Shown in pieces: positions 1-11,946 of a DNA stretch of 64,000 bases. The stretch is from assembly GCF_015762685.1 (NCBI RefSeq), contig NZ_PEHF01000026.1, forward strand, positions 1 through 64,000, given 5' to 3'. The stretch's first letter is position 1; every line of letters starts with the position of its first letter. Source of the stretch: Candidatus Symbiopectobacterium sp. 'North America'. GTDB taxonomy: Bacteria > Pseudomonadota > Gammaproteobacteria > Enterobacterales > Enterobacteriaceae. The translations under genes were made by a program, and so were the position numbers. Under the pieces are notes generated by a model. That model did not search any database. It saw only the letters and a program-made list of their open reading frames with translations, and had not been told where the DNA came from.

Positions 1-90
1 AACTTTGCTTTTCAGTTGTAGTACGAGGCTTCAGATATTCCCGCTTCGCGGCAAACGTCTTTGAAGCTGTTCGTATCGTCAAGGATATCT
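1..90 (-). mobile_element. IS3-family transposase OrfA remnant
   Basis: Read on the minus strand, this end of the window encodes a piece resembling the helix-turn-helix region of IS3-family OrfA proteins: DVCREAGISEASYYN, then a stop where OrfA normally has Trp, then KAK. The frame further upstream (to about position 125) does not look like OrfA, so only a fragment is visible, and the element may continue beyond the window. The Trp-to-stop change and missing N-terminus mean it is dead here. No terminal inverted repeat is visible. Positions 91-347 hold nothing else recognisable. Moderate confidence in the family, low in the boundaries. Confidence 0.5.
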
Positions 91-347
91 GCCGCAAAAC
101 GGGGATAACCTTGCTCACCGGCACCAATCCAGCAATGTTTATTACAGACAGTTACTGATAACATTTGCCATTAAAAGTGAAAAGCCCCCCTTTGTTTGGT
201 TTATGAATTTGATTCATAGCACCTATTTAATGAGAGCAATTATCTTTTACGCCAACTTTATTAATCTACGTGTATCTTTGGAAATTAGCGATAAGTGGAA
301 TACCCCAGCGAGCTTTGTAAGGCTGACTGGGTATCGTCGGAAACAGC

Positions 348-1385
348 CTAACTATTTTTATCGAAGAAGACGTCTAACTTTTGCATTGCCTGATCAACGT
401 ATTTGGGAACCCAGTAAGTCTCGATATGGGTGGCGCCGTCAATCAGGAAGAGTTCTTTGTTCTTCGTAACGGTAGCTTTAGCAAACGCATCTTCAGTCGT
501 ATACAACGTATCCGCTTTTGTACCGACAATCATCAGCAGTGGTTTATTGATGAGCTTGATATGGTCTGTCACGTCAAAGTTCATCAAATCCAGCAAACTA
601 CTTGTGGTGTATTTAAACGTCGAATTCGGGTGTGTGTGAGTTTTCCATTAATACTCATAGCCTTGCCGATATAAGGCAAAAGGTAATTTAGCGATCTGTT
701 CATCCGTCAGATTTGCATCGCCGGAGTAAAGCAGTTCGCCCCCGACGGCTTCCTGCGCTCGCGCGTTTGAAGCCTGCTGTAACCGCTGTTGGATAGTATC
801 TAATTGCGAATCCTGTAAACCATCGCGGCGCACAAGCCCTGAATTAAACATGCTGATGGTTGCAATTGATTTGAATCGTTTGTCCGTTTCTGCTGCAACA
901 AGTGAGTACCCACCTCCTCCGCAGATTCCAAGCAGACCGAGACGGGAAGTATCAACCCCTGGGTATTGGCTGATGTAGTCAGCCAATACCATGAACATAG
1001 CGGGTTTGTCCACGCTGCGAGGCATACCACCGCTGCCCCCCTGCCAGGCGGCATCCGCGGTAATAGTAATGTAACCATGCTCGGCCAGACGCTGAGCGTA
1101 TAACCCGGCGACCTGCTCTTTGACGCCACCATTAGGATGTGCGACCACCACTGCGGGATATTTTTTCGCCGGATCGTAGTTGGCTGGCGTATAGACATTC
1201 GCGGCAATTTGGATGCCATGCAGATCGTACTTCACAAGATGGATGTTGACCTTGCCTTCGACGTTCTCAGTGATGGCACCGTCATAGACGAGGGTGAATG
1301 GATTTTTTCTGTAATCAGCCGCATTGACTGAGGTAACTCCAGCCATTGCTGCAAGCAAAATTGTACTTAATAGATTGAATTTAAT
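348..1385 (-). pseudogene. Exported alpha/beta hydrolase (dienelactone hydrolase-like), nonsense mutated
   Basis: One continuous frame encodes a secreted alpha/beta-hydrolase: signal-like start (KFNLLSTILLAAMAG... to Ala), a core with VVVAHPNGG near the oxyanion strand, the nucleophile elbow GICGGGG (Cys rather than Ser, as in dienelactone hydrolases), and a C-terminal strand with GTKAD and the His of DGATH. An in-frame TAA at 648-650 splits it after GYEY; downstream residues continue without frame change to the stop at 348. The expected start after the GGGG ribosome-binding site is ATT (1383-1385) where ATG would be expected; the next possible start, TTG at 1358, would remove half the signal peptide. 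It is divergent from the aldo/keto reductase at 1638. Substrate unknown. Likely dead by two separate point changes. Confidence 0.8.
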
Positions 1386-1463
1386 GATGTATCCCCATGA
1401 ATAATGGACCGTCCATACCGACTCGCAATATCAAATATGCAGACACAGATTAGGGAGGGAGGA

Positions 1464-1568
1464 CTGTCAGCATAGTGACAGGCAGATAACATTTTTGTCA
1501 GGAAGCCGTTATGGGACATGTATTCGTTTCTGACAGTACTGTAAGGGAACCGTCAGCTTTATGTTGGC
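1464..1568. promoter_or_regulatory. Divergent regulatory region with inverted repeat and TGTCAG tandem box 1
   Basis: Between the hydrolase and the aldo/keto reductase lie CTGTCA-N6-TGACAG (1464-1481), a TGTCAGGAAGCCGTTATG stretch near 1496-1513, a palindromic ACAGTACTGT (1533-1542), and the box CTGTAAGGGAACCGTCAG ending about 1556. That box closely matches boxes at 4957-4986 and 6419-6448. The two hexamers sit 11 bp apart, the spacing typical of tandem OmpR/PhoB-type regulator sites. The box ends about 70 bp before the reductase start. The CusR-like regulator at 2817 is the obvious candidate binder; that link is inference. Confidence 0.55.
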
Positions 1569-1637
1569 AATCAAAGCGCAAAATGTTCTCAGATCAAATG
1601 AGGTTCATGTTCAATTTGCTGAAACAAGGAGTGATCC

Positions 1638-2802
<1,165 letters not shown>

Positions 2803-2816
2803 GAGGAAGTCTCGTT

Positions 2817-3496
2817 ATGCATCTGTTGTTAGTTGAAGATGAAGAAAAAACGTCAACCTACCTCAGCCGTGCATTGGGTGAGTCTGGATTTACGGTAGAT
2901 ATTTCCGCAGATGGCGCTGAAGGTCTTCATTACGCGCTGGAGTTCGACTATGACGCGATAATCCTTGAGTGATGTTGCCGAGAATCGATGGCTACCGAGT
3001 GCTCGAGGGCGTACGAGCCAGTAAACAGACTCCCGTGCTGATGTTATCTGCACGCGGGTCCGTTGACGAGCGAGTAAAAGGGCTTCACCTTGGTGCTGAT
3101 GATTATCTCCCAAAGCCCTTCTCGCTCATTGAGTTGGTGGCACGTATTCAGGCGTTAGTGCGTCGCCGATCAACGGATGGCGCAGATATCACACAGTTGC
3201 AAATTCACGACCTGCATCTCGATTTACTGGCTCGCCGGGTGTTTCGCTCAGGAACGCGGCTGGAACTGACAGCGAAAGAGTTTTCTCTATTGAGCCTTCT
3301 GGCACGTCATCAGGGCGAAATTCTGTCAAAGATGATGATTGCGGAACAGGTATGGGACATGAATTTTGACAGCGATGCCAACGTCGTTGAGGTTGCGATT
3401 AAACGTCTGCGGGCCAAAGTTGATGCCCCATTCGACATTAAATTACTTCATACCGTGCGCGGTATGGGATACGTCCTCGAAGTAAGATCTGAATAA
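2817..3496 (+). pseudogene. OmpR/CusR-family response regulator, frameshift at the phospho-acceptor codon
   Basis: A DNA-binding response regulator of the heavy-metal (CusR/PcoR-like) group: receiver domain starting LLLVEDEEKT, switch Lys in LPKPFS, winged helix ending [10 protein letters not shown]. At codon 51, where the phospho-acceptor Asp should be read ([16 protein letters not shown]), one base is missing. The frame reads Glu then TGA (2970-2972); the rest resumes one frame over from the ATG at 2969. The regulator therefore cannot be made full length from one frame, though a receiver-less fragment could start at 2969. It is followed 16 bp later by its sensor kinase. A programmed frameshift is unlikely because no slippery run is present. 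Confidence 0.85.
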
Positions 3497-3511
3497 ATAA
3501 TGGGGATAGGC

Positions 3512-4980
3512 ATGCTTAATCGTTCCATCTCAGTCCATCTGGCACTGATGTTTGCCTTATCCGCCCTTCTGATTGTTTCAGCTATCGGTGTTCTGCTACG
3601 AAGTTCATTGCACGACTCCCTGCAAAACAGATGCATAACGAGCTACTATTCCGAAAATCATTAATGAGCCCATGGATCAGCGCACAAACCTCATCTGACG
3701 GTTGGCCTACGCTCGCCAATAAATTCACCGCCTTAACCAGTTCAGAAGGCGAGCACGTTCGCTACTGGATAGTGAGCAATAACCCACGTTTTAGTATGGA
3801 TGGAATACCGCCTGTAGGTGTTCAGTGTTCTTCTTTGCGGGAAGGCTTTAATAAAATGCCCGGCGCATCAGAAGGTGTATGCTCACTGTTTCTTCTCGTG
3901 AAAATGATCCCCGCAAACGGTCAAAGACCTGAGGTACGCTATGTGATTGCCATCGACTCCACGCCATACATGGGGACACTCGATGCGTTCACGCACACTC
4001 TGCTGATGATTGCCGCACTGGGTGTATTTATTGTCGCATTGTTGGGTTATATGGTTTCAAGGATCGGAATGCGTCCAGTTGGGACACTCAGTAAACAGGC
4101 ACAACATCTCGCACCGGGGGACCACGGTCAACGCCTTGATGCTATTGTTTTACCCGAAGAATTACAGCAACTCGCTTCGTCATTTAACGGTGTGTTAGAG
4201 AGTCAAGAGATAGCCTGGCGGCAACTCGAAAGTTTTAATGCTGATGTTGCCCATGAACTCCGAACACCGCTTACTAACCTCATTGGTCAGACACAATTGG
4301 GGCTGTCACGTCGACGTTCGCATGATGAGTTGGAAGAGTTACTGGGTTCAAATCTCGAAGAACTTGAACGTATGGCGTCGATCGTTAACGACATGCTTTT
4401 CCTGTCACATGCTCACGCGGGTGAACATGCTTCCCAGCTTACGCAGGTTTCCCTGCGCGAAGAGACCCTTAAAACAGCGGAATATGTTGAGCCATCCTTC
4501 GCTGAAAAGCAGCTTTCCCTTGATGTTGAGGGTGATGTCATCGCATATATAGACCGACGGCTGTTCCACCGTTCACTTGCCAATTTACTGGAAAACAGCG
4601 CAAGACATTCGCTACCTAAAAGTACGGTTACCATCAGATTGAGTGAAAAAAATAATCACGCAAGGGTTGAGGTTTCGAATCAAGGAGAGCCCATTGCAGC
4701 AGAACATTTACGTCGACTCTTTGAACGTTTCTATCGAGTGGACTCCTCACGAACCAGGAGTGATACCCATCATGGACTGGGTTTATCGATCGTACGTGCA
4801 GTTGCCATTATGCACCGGGGAGACGTCTTTGCGCGTAGTGAGGACGGTGTCAATACATTTGGATTGACATTTGCTAAACGGCCTAGCGCCGACCGAACAG
4901 ATATGCTGGTTTCAGAGAAAAAGGCGGAAAGTAAATTCTCCAGGCCTTCTGACGAAATTGTCAGAGAGCCGTCAGTCTGA
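3512..4980 (+). pseudogene. CusS-type sensor histidine kinase, N-terminal frameshift
   Basis: Inner-membrane sensor kinase partner of the regulator at 2817. It starts at ATG 3512 behind GGGGATAGG and has a first membrane segment (SVHLALMFALSALLIVSAIG), a periplasmic loop of about 130 residues, a second membrane segment (TLLMIAALGVFIVALLGYMV), a HAMP segment, the H-box FNADVAHELRTPL, the N-box LANLLENSARHS and the G-box HHGLGLSIVRA. A 1-nt deletion near 3626 (CAAAACAG before ATGCAT) breaks the frame just after the first membrane helix; everything downstream is open to 4980. All catalytic motifs survive, so this is probably a young lesion. Its 3' end contains regulatory box 2. Confidence 0.85.
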
Positions 4981-4986
4981 TGTCAG
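4957..4986 (+). promoter_or_regulatory. TGTCAG tandem box 2 upstream of flavodoxin gene
   Basis: ATTGTCAGAGAGCCGTCAGT followed by CTGATGTCAG. Two GTCAG hexamers lie 11 bp apart, and the box ends 59 bp before the GTG start of the flavodoxin gene. It matches box 3 (6419) and box 1 (1538) over about 25 positions. It overlaps the last codons of the kinase gene, so the shared sequence is not explained by coding. Likely a response-regulator site; this is inference from spacing and repetition. Confidence 0.6.
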
Positions 4987-5044
4987 GTGACATACATCAG
5001 AATCGCTGCTAAGACCAACCGCAGCTGATTGAGGGAATGAAACA

Positions 5045-5701
5045 GTGAGAATAAGAAAAGTATTTAGCGGATTTCTGGCGACGATTGTTATGAGTTTGAT
5101 GGTACAGACCGCTTTTGCAGCTGACAACACATCCACGCAGTCCCGCACGCTGATTATCTGTTTTTCACAGCCCGAGGAAATGAAGCCTGATGCAATGGAC
5201 GGTTTTTCCGGAGCCAGCGTATTGCAAAAAAATACGCTGGAGACCGGCAGCACCCAATATGTTGCGCAGCTACTTCAGAAACGGACTCAAGGCGATCTGT
5301 ACCGCATTGAGACAACGACACCCTACCCTCGCCAGCATGATGCGTTGCTACGCGCTGCTGAAAAGGAACAGGAAACAAAAGCCAGGCCCTCACTAAAAAC
5401 ACCGCTTCCTGATCTTAGTCGTTACGACACCATTTATGTCGGTTATCCCATCTGGTGGTATACAATGCCCATGGTGATATATGGGCTCTTTGAGCAAAAT
5501 GACTTTGCCGACAAAACCGTCATTCCCTTTACCACCCATGGTGGTAGTCGCTTAGCGGACTCCCTGCGAGAAATCGCCCGCAGGCAGCCAAAGGCAAAAT
5601 TAATCACTCGCGTACTGTCAATATCGCGTGACGATATTTCACACCCTGATGTACCAGCACAGGTTGAGCAATGGGTTAAACACATTCAGCCACAGCGTTA
5701 A
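5045..5701 (+). CDS. Exported flavodoxin-family protein
   Basis: 218 residues, intact, starting at GTG behind a GAGGGA-type ribosome-binding site. A cleavable signal peptide ends around VQTAFA-ADN. The mature part is a flavodoxin-like fold: TLIICFSQPEE in place of the FMN phosphate loop, GYPIWWYTMP and FTTHGGS, the two FMN-contact loops typical of NAD(P)H-quinone reductase-like flavodoxins. Probably an FMN-dependent redox protein in the periplasm; partner unknown. It follows regulatory box 2 and is 9 bp upstream of the DUF4405 membrane protein, so the two are likely co-transcribed. One of the few undamaged genes in this island. Confidence 0.85.
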   Translation: MRIRKVFSGFLATIVMSLMVQTAFAADNTSTQSRTLIICFSQPEEMKPDAMDGFSGASVLQKNTLETGSTQYVAQLLQKRTQGDLYRIETTTPYPRQHDALLRAAEKEQETKARPSLKTPLPDLSRYDTIYVGYPIWWYTMPMVIYGLFEQNDFADKTVIPFTTHGGSRLADSLREIARRQPKAKLITRVLSISRDDISHPDVPAQVEQWVKHIQPQR

Positions 5702-5710
5702 TTAATCAAC

Positions 5711-6403
5711 ATGAAGAAAATTTATATTTTCCAGGTCATACAGGATGTGCTGATGACGTTACTGCTGCTGGTATTAATGGGTTTTCACCTTCAGGGGGAA
5801 ATTGTGCATGAATGGGCAGGTATTCTCTTTACCTTGCTCATTATTTTGCATTTATACCTCAACAGACATCGCTTGTGGTCATTATCGCCTAAGCTCCCCT
5901 CAACCATGCAGGTAGTTAACAGAACCATAAACGCAGCAACATGGGTTGTGATCCTGATAGCGACTATCTCTGGAATGATGCTATCCCGACATATACTTTT
6001 GGATCTACCGTTTCACAATCCGGCGGGTTGGGTCAGAAAGGTGCATATGACGTCTGTTCATTAAGGAATGCTTATTCTATCCATACATATCGGATTGCAT
6101 TGGAAAATGCTGGCGACGTTTTTCTGTCGTATCATGAATATCCCTGAAAAATCGCATTTTGCTAATGACATTATGCCAGGATTTTTTTCAATAATGGCGC
6201 TACTGGGTTTGTACTGGTTGCTGAATCAAGACTATCTCGCCTATTTGTTGATGAAGGTTGATTTCTCATTTTTTGACTACGATGAATCTGCCATTCTGTT
6301 TTATTTACGCTATTTATCCATTATTGTTTTATTTTCATTAACCACTCGATTTTTATTGTGGTGGTTTATTTTTAGAAAATCCAATGTCCTATCACCACGA
6401 TAG
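5711..6403 (+). pseudogene. DUF4405/cytochrome b-like membrane protein, one in-frame stop
   Basis: A single frame encodes a polytopic membrane protein of about 230 residues with at least four hydrophobic helices. His residues spaced within helices (GFHLQGEIVHEWAG, ILHLYLNRHR, SIHIGLHW) resemble heme b or quinone-site membrane subunits of the DUF4405 type. An in-frame TAA at 6062-6064 lies between HMTSVH and GMLILSIHIG; no frame change occurs. If functional it would pass electrons to or from the neighbouring exported flavodoxin, which is inference from context. Family assignment is moderate; the broken state is clear. Confidence 0.65.
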
Positions 6404-6418
6404 AGATTAACTGACTGA

Positions 6419-6448
6419 ATTGTCAGGGGAGCGTCAGCCTTATGACAT
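6419..6448 (+). promoter_or_regulatory. TGTCAG tandem box 3 upstream of cupin gene
   Basis: ATTGTCAGGGGAGCGTCAGC followed by CTTATGACAT. Same tandem hexamers 11 bp apart as boxes 1 and 2, ending 60 bp before the cupin start. A possible -10 element TATAGAAT lies just downstream (6458-6465). The near-identical placement before three genes supports a shared operator. Confidence 0.6.
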
Positions 6449-6507
6449 GTCCCTCCCTATAGAATCATCGCAGGCCATCCCCTTCATCATGGATAAGGAC
6501 GCTTTGC

Positions 6508-6987
6508 ATGATTAGACATTTACGTTTCCTCGTGCCGTTAATACCTCTCATTGCTTTTTCATCCTGGGCCGCAGAGCAAAATACCGCTGTCCATATCGCC
6601 CCCGCAGGAAGCCAACATGCGGTTTACGGTCCAGTGGAGAACTTTACCGGACGCGTCCGGGTTGACCCTCTTTTCAAGCCTGATAACGCCATCCGTGTTT
6701 CGGGGGCTTATGTCACGTTTGAGCCAGGTGCTCGTTCCGCCTGGCATACGCATCCGGCAGGTCAGCAGCTGATTGTAACCGCTGGCGTCGGACTCACGCA
6801 GCAGGAAGGGCAGCCCATTCAGGTGATTCGGGTAGGCGACGTCGTTTCTTGCCCACCAGGTATCAGACATTGGCATGGGGCTACACCTGGCAGTGCAATG
6901 ACTCATCTGGCGATTACCGGAATGGTGGATGGCAACGGCGTTAACTGGATGGAGAAGGTGACCGATGAACAATACCACGCCCATTAA
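6508..6987 (+). CDS. Exported cupin-domain protein
   Basis: 159 residues, intact. A signal peptide (LIPLIAFSSWAA) is followed by a single small cupin barrel with both metal motifs: GARSAWHTHPAGQQLIV (two His and a Gln/Glu-type position) and PPGIRHWHGATP. This matches the (R)-mandelonitrile lyase/ChrR-like cupin group, which often pairs with carboxymuconolactone decarboxylase-like proteins. It overlaps the next gene by 23 bp, so translation is probably coupled. Downstream of regulatory box 3. Substrate unknown. Confidence 0.85.
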   Translation: MIRHLRFLVPLIPLIAFSSWAAEQNTAVHIAPAGSQHAVYGPVENFTGRVRVDPLFKPDNAIRVSGAYVTFEPGARSAWHTHPAGQQLIVTAGVGLTQQEGQPIQVIRVGDVVSCPPGIRHWHGATPGSAMTHLAITGMVDGNGVNWMEKVTDEQYHAH

Positions 6988-7723
6988 GGCATTAACCGCA
7001 GCCCTACTGCTGACTTTTGGTTTTACTCTCACGGCAAATGCTGCGCCAGTCACGAAAGGAACCACAGAAATGACTAAACAAACCGTTTCAGACACGCTGT
7101 CTGCTCGCCAGCAGGCCATTCCTTTAATTGCCGCATCGATGGCCAGCAGCCAGATGGATAAGCTGAGCAGTTCACTGAATCAGGGCCTGGATGCAGGACT
7201 CACGATAACCGAAACCAAAGAGATCCTGGTACAGCTTTATGCCTATACGGGCTTCCCTCGTAGCCTGAATGCGCTTAATGAATTGATGAAGGTTGTTGAT
7301 ACGCGTAAACAACACGGTATTAAAGACGCAGAAGGGAAAGAACCGACGCTCCCCGCGCCTACCGGAGATGAACTTCGCCGTGTCGGCACTGAGAATCAGA
7401 CAAAAATCTCAGGCGCTCCCGTTCTGGGACCACTTTTTGATTTTGCACCAGTCATTAATCAGTTCCTGCAAACGCATCTGTTCGGCGACATATTTTCCCG
7501 CGACAGCCTTGACTGGCAAAGCCGCGAGCTGGCAACAGTTGGCGCACTGGCGGCCACACCGGGCGTTGAAGCACAGTTGTTATCGCATATCCGAGCAAGC
7601 ATGCGGGGCGGACTGACAGCAGCACAATTACGCCAGTTAGTAGAGGCTCTGCGTGAACATGGCGAAAATGATGCAGCCATACGGGCAGAAAAGGCGCTAC
7701 AGCAGGCACTGGCGAGCAAATAG
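6965..7723 (+). CDS. Exported carboxymuconolactone decarboxylase (CMD)-family protein
   Basis: 252 residues, intact, with a signal peptide (LLLTFGFTLTANA-APV). It contains two CMD-like helical repeats: residues about 70-115 (EILVQLYAYTGFPRSLNAL) and about 165-240 (WQSRELATVGALAATPGVE). There is no CxxC peroxidatic pair, so an AhpD-type peroxidase is unlikely. The first gene of the unit encodes a cupin, a combination common in stress-induced redox operons. Exact reaction not known. Confidence 0.85.
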   Translation: MNNTTPIKALTAALLLTFGFTLTANAAPVTKGTTEMTKQTVSDTLSARQQAIPLIAASMASSQMDKLSSSLNQGLDAGLTITETKEILVQLYAYTGFPRSLNALNELMKVVDTRKQHGIKDAEGKEPTLPAPTGDELRRVGTENQTKISGAPVLGPLFDFAPVINQFLQTHLFGDIFSRDSLDWQSRELATVGALAATPGVEAQLLSHIRASMRGGLTAAQLRQLVEALREHGENDAAIRAEKALQQALASK

Positions 7724-7794
7724 AGAAGCCTATTATGGCGCGGAAATCCCATCCGGCATTTCCCATAGCGGTAATAACAAAGATTTAAAAAATT

Positions 7795-7822
7795 GTATCC
7801 ATGCCCCAGCAGGTATGGATAC
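7795..7822 (-). terminator. Stem-loop with T-run on the minus strand
   Basis: GTATCCAT and ATGGATAC form a perfect 8-bp stem around a 12-nt loop. On the minus strand it is followed by AATTTTTT, so it would work as a rho-independent terminator for minus-strand transcription. No surviving minus-strand gene ends here, so it may be a leftover or act as an operator for the reductase at 8002. The rest of 7724-8001 is AT-rich with nothing recognisable. Confidence 0.35.
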
Positions 7823-7953
7823 ATAAATAACCCCCATTGAATGTCAGAAAAACTTAATCAATTTCCAACGAACGAATTCACTGCTTTAAGCACCATTTCA
7901 ATTAATGAATTTTTCTAATAAACCTTAGCTAATTACCCTATCTAATCAAATAA

Positions 7954-8841
<888 letters not shown>

Positions 8842-8861
8842 GTCACCTTAAGTGAGGTTAA

Positions 8862-9861
<1,000 letters not shown>

Positions 9862-9869
9862 GACAAAAG

Positions 9870-9895
9870 CGGGTTCGCAGCGAATTGCGGACCCG
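9870..9895 (+). terminator. Rho-independent-like terminator after the reductase pair
   Basis: CGGGTTCGCA and TGCGGACCCG form a ten-pair stem with one mismatch, with loop GCGAAT, followed by TTATT. It lies 8 bp after the reductase stop. The T-run is short, so efficiency is uncertain. Positions 9896-10038 hold no gene I can identify. Confidence 0.5.
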
Positions 9896-10038
9896 TTATT
9901 CCAAAGCAACCGTCATGACGCATATGAAAGCGCATGCAAAGCTGCTAAGACGCCTGATTATAATCTTCAACATCGGCATACAAGCGTCTGGCTTCTTTAT
10001 CAGTAAATCAGCGCACCGAATGACCAGCTTCTTATAAA

Positions 10039-10161
10039 TTAACATAGTGTGATGTTAGCAACGACCGCTTCTGGCGCTGCGCCGCCAGCTAGCAGGATTC
10101 CAGCGCTAATAAGAGTAAGAATCAGACAACGGATATGATGATATTTATGGTTGAGGGCCAT
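10039..10161 (-). pseudogene. N-terminal remnant of a possible lipoprotein (efflux-adaptor-like)
   Basis: On the minus strand a 40-residue stretch starts MALNHKYHHIRCLILTLISA and reaches LLAGGAAPEAVVANI before stopping. It looks like a lipoprotein signal with the lipobox Cys changed to Gly, followed by the short linker typical of RND efflux periplasmic adaptors. Nothing after about residue 40 remains. The assignment rests on the signal region only and could be another lipoprotein. Its ATG overlaps the ATG of the plus-strand SDR fragment, so both are eroded ends. Confidence 0.3.
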
Positions 10162-10878
10162 GAATATTACCGGTGGCAACAGCGGTACTGGTTTAGAAAC
10201 TGCACACCAGTTTCTGGCAGAGGGAGCAACGGTAGCAATCACAGGCCGTAGCAAACAAAAACTTCTGGAGATAAAAAAAGTGCGGAGACATTGCCACTTT
10301 TCTAAGCGATGCGGGAGATATCCCCCCAACAAATTATCCTGGCCACAGCGTTACAGGAACAATGGCCGAGACTTGATATTTTGTATATAAATGCAGGTGA
10401 TGTGACGCACAAACCGCTGGGAGAGTGGAATGAGCAAGCATTCGATCGTCTAATGAACACTAATCTTAAAGGTCCCTTTTTCCTGATCAAGGCACTGCTC
10501 CCTATGCTTTCTAATCCCTCTTCCGTCATTGTTTGTGGCTCAGTGAACGCTCGGATTGGTCTTCCACAAAGTAGTGCTTACGCAGCAAGTAAAGCCGCGC
10601 TACTGTCTCTGGCACGAACACTTTCTGCGGAGCTTCACCCCCTTGGGATCCGGGTAAATGGCTTAAGCCCCGGGCCTACTGAGACACCAGCATTGAACAA
10701 ACTGAGTGGCGGAGAAAATGAAGATAAGCTCAGAGAAGATATTCGAGCTCTGGTACATATTGGTCGTTTAGGAACACCGTATGAATTGGCTAAAGCGGCC
10801 GTTTTTCTTGCTTCTGATGAATCTTCATTCGTCGTTGGCATAGAGTCGCTGGTTGATGGCGGGGTTGGTAATCTTTAG
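10160..10878 (+). pseudogene. Short-chain dehydrogenase/reductase, eroded
   Basis: Remnant of a classical SDR (NAD(P)-dependent oxidoreductase). The glycine-rich loop TGGNSGTGLETA is kept, but the residues usually before it are missing. After GRSKQKLLEI the frame is lost around 10265-10320, and part of the region before QEQWPRLDILYINAG seems deleted. From about 10309 the frame is open: INAG, catalytic Ser in CGSVNARIG, Tyr and Lys in SAYAASKAA, and the C-terminal SFVVGIESLVDGG. At least one frameshift plus a deletion; non-functional. Confidence 0.8.
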
Positions 10879-11169
10879 TTGAATAATATACCTATAAGAC
10901 TATGTGTCACTTACTGAATGCAAAGGACACATAATCCCCTTCTGGCACGAAACTGCCCGCCTAAGAGCTAGGTGGGGCAGCGATGAGCGAGACGCGGACC
11001 TGAGTAACCGCCTTCTAAAAGATGAATACCGATACTGTAAAGATTCACTCTAAACACAAATTCATATCGCAATTATAAGCATCATATAAATTACTCTCGG
11101 TACAGTTGCATCTGCGGTACTGATCACATAATGTAATGATAACTATAAAAATATTTCTAAGGCCCGTAT
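10879..11169. other. Intergenic stretch, no gene recognised
   Basis: No open frame with a recognisable product. A GC-rich segment at about 10940-11005 (CTTCTGGCACGAA, GTGGGGCAGCGATGAGCGAG) resembles a worn copy of the GTCCGCT-type motif that recurs near 11762-11850; this could be an eroded dispersed repeat, which I cannot confirm. Confidence 0.3.
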
Positions 11170-11672
11170 ATGGAATGGGGATGCACAAAGTGTGGGGTGG
11201 AAATACCTCAGGACAGATAATTTTGCGATAAATGTGAAGAAAAACATTTCAGAAAAATTGGAGGGTTTCTGTTTTTACCCCTAATAGAACTAGTAGTAAC
11301 TGCTGCTTCTTATCTGTTTGTAATGACAGATACGTTTAAAGTTATGACAGAAAACTATTCGCACCTGGACGCAAATGCAAAAATCTTCTTCATACTCTCT
11401 CTTGCTATTTATATTGGGGAGTTTTTATTCGCAGCCACAGTCCTTTCATTTTTTTAAAAAAGAAAAGGTTTCTGCCAAAGCTTTTTATTTTCTTTATGAT
11501 ATCAGTCGTGGCAACAATGTCATTAAATGTCTACATGCTTTACATTCTAATCCCCGGTGTTAAAATTGGACACAATGAACTCGCCCCAGTTTTTAGAAAT
11601 GTGATATCGGCTCTTATTTGGATTCCATATTTTATTACATCAGTTCGTGTAAAAAGAACCTTTACCCGATAG
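11170..11672 (+). pseudogene. DUF2569 membrane protein with N-terminal zinc ribbon, broken
   Basis: Starts with a CxxC...CxxC zinc ribbon (CTKCGVEIP, then FCDKCEEKH), then hydrophobic helices (GGFLFLPLIELVVTAASYLF, FFILSLAIYIGEFLFAAT) and, in another frame, LIPGVKIGHNELAPVFRN and the DUF2569-like ending IWIPYFITSVRVKRTFTR. A TAA interrupts the ribbon (about 11218-11220), and indels near 11456 and 11500 shift the frame. Function of DUF2569 proteins is unknown. The low GC content relative to neighbours hints at separate origin. Confidence 0.6.
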
Positions 11673-11744
11673 GAAAGCGCATTAGTGGCTTCCCATTACT
11701 GATTATTAAACATGCAGATTGCCTGCCCCCCAATAATCAAAACA

Positions 11745-11769
11745 GAGCGGACACTATTAACGTCCGCTC
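11745..11769. terminator. Perfect 8-bp stem-loop, possible terminator
   Basis: GAGCGGAC and GTCCGCTC pair perfectly around a 9-nt loop; on the minus strand it is followed by TGTTTTGATT. It would terminate minus-strand transcripts coming from the genes at 11947-13660, about 180 bp downstream of the last stop. A second GTCCGCT-like half is seen near 11806-11830. Otherwise 11673-11946 holds nothing I can identify. Confidence 0.4.
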
Positions 11770-11946
11770 TTGGCTCGGGGCAGACAGAAAGTAAGGTCAT
11801 CAGGTCCGCTGTGAACGAGAAGCGGTCCTTTTAGTTAGCTCTGCATGCAAAACTAATGAGTTAAAAGAATACTAACGGCACCGAAACCTTGGCTACAAAG
11901 GGTGAATATATTCTTATGCCCCACCCATATTCTTTCTGGTACCAAA

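Noticed and set aside
2960..2975. Programmed ribosomal frameshift in the response regulator
   Set aside because: No slippery heptamer at the site, and many unrelated genes nearby carry ordinary frameshifts.
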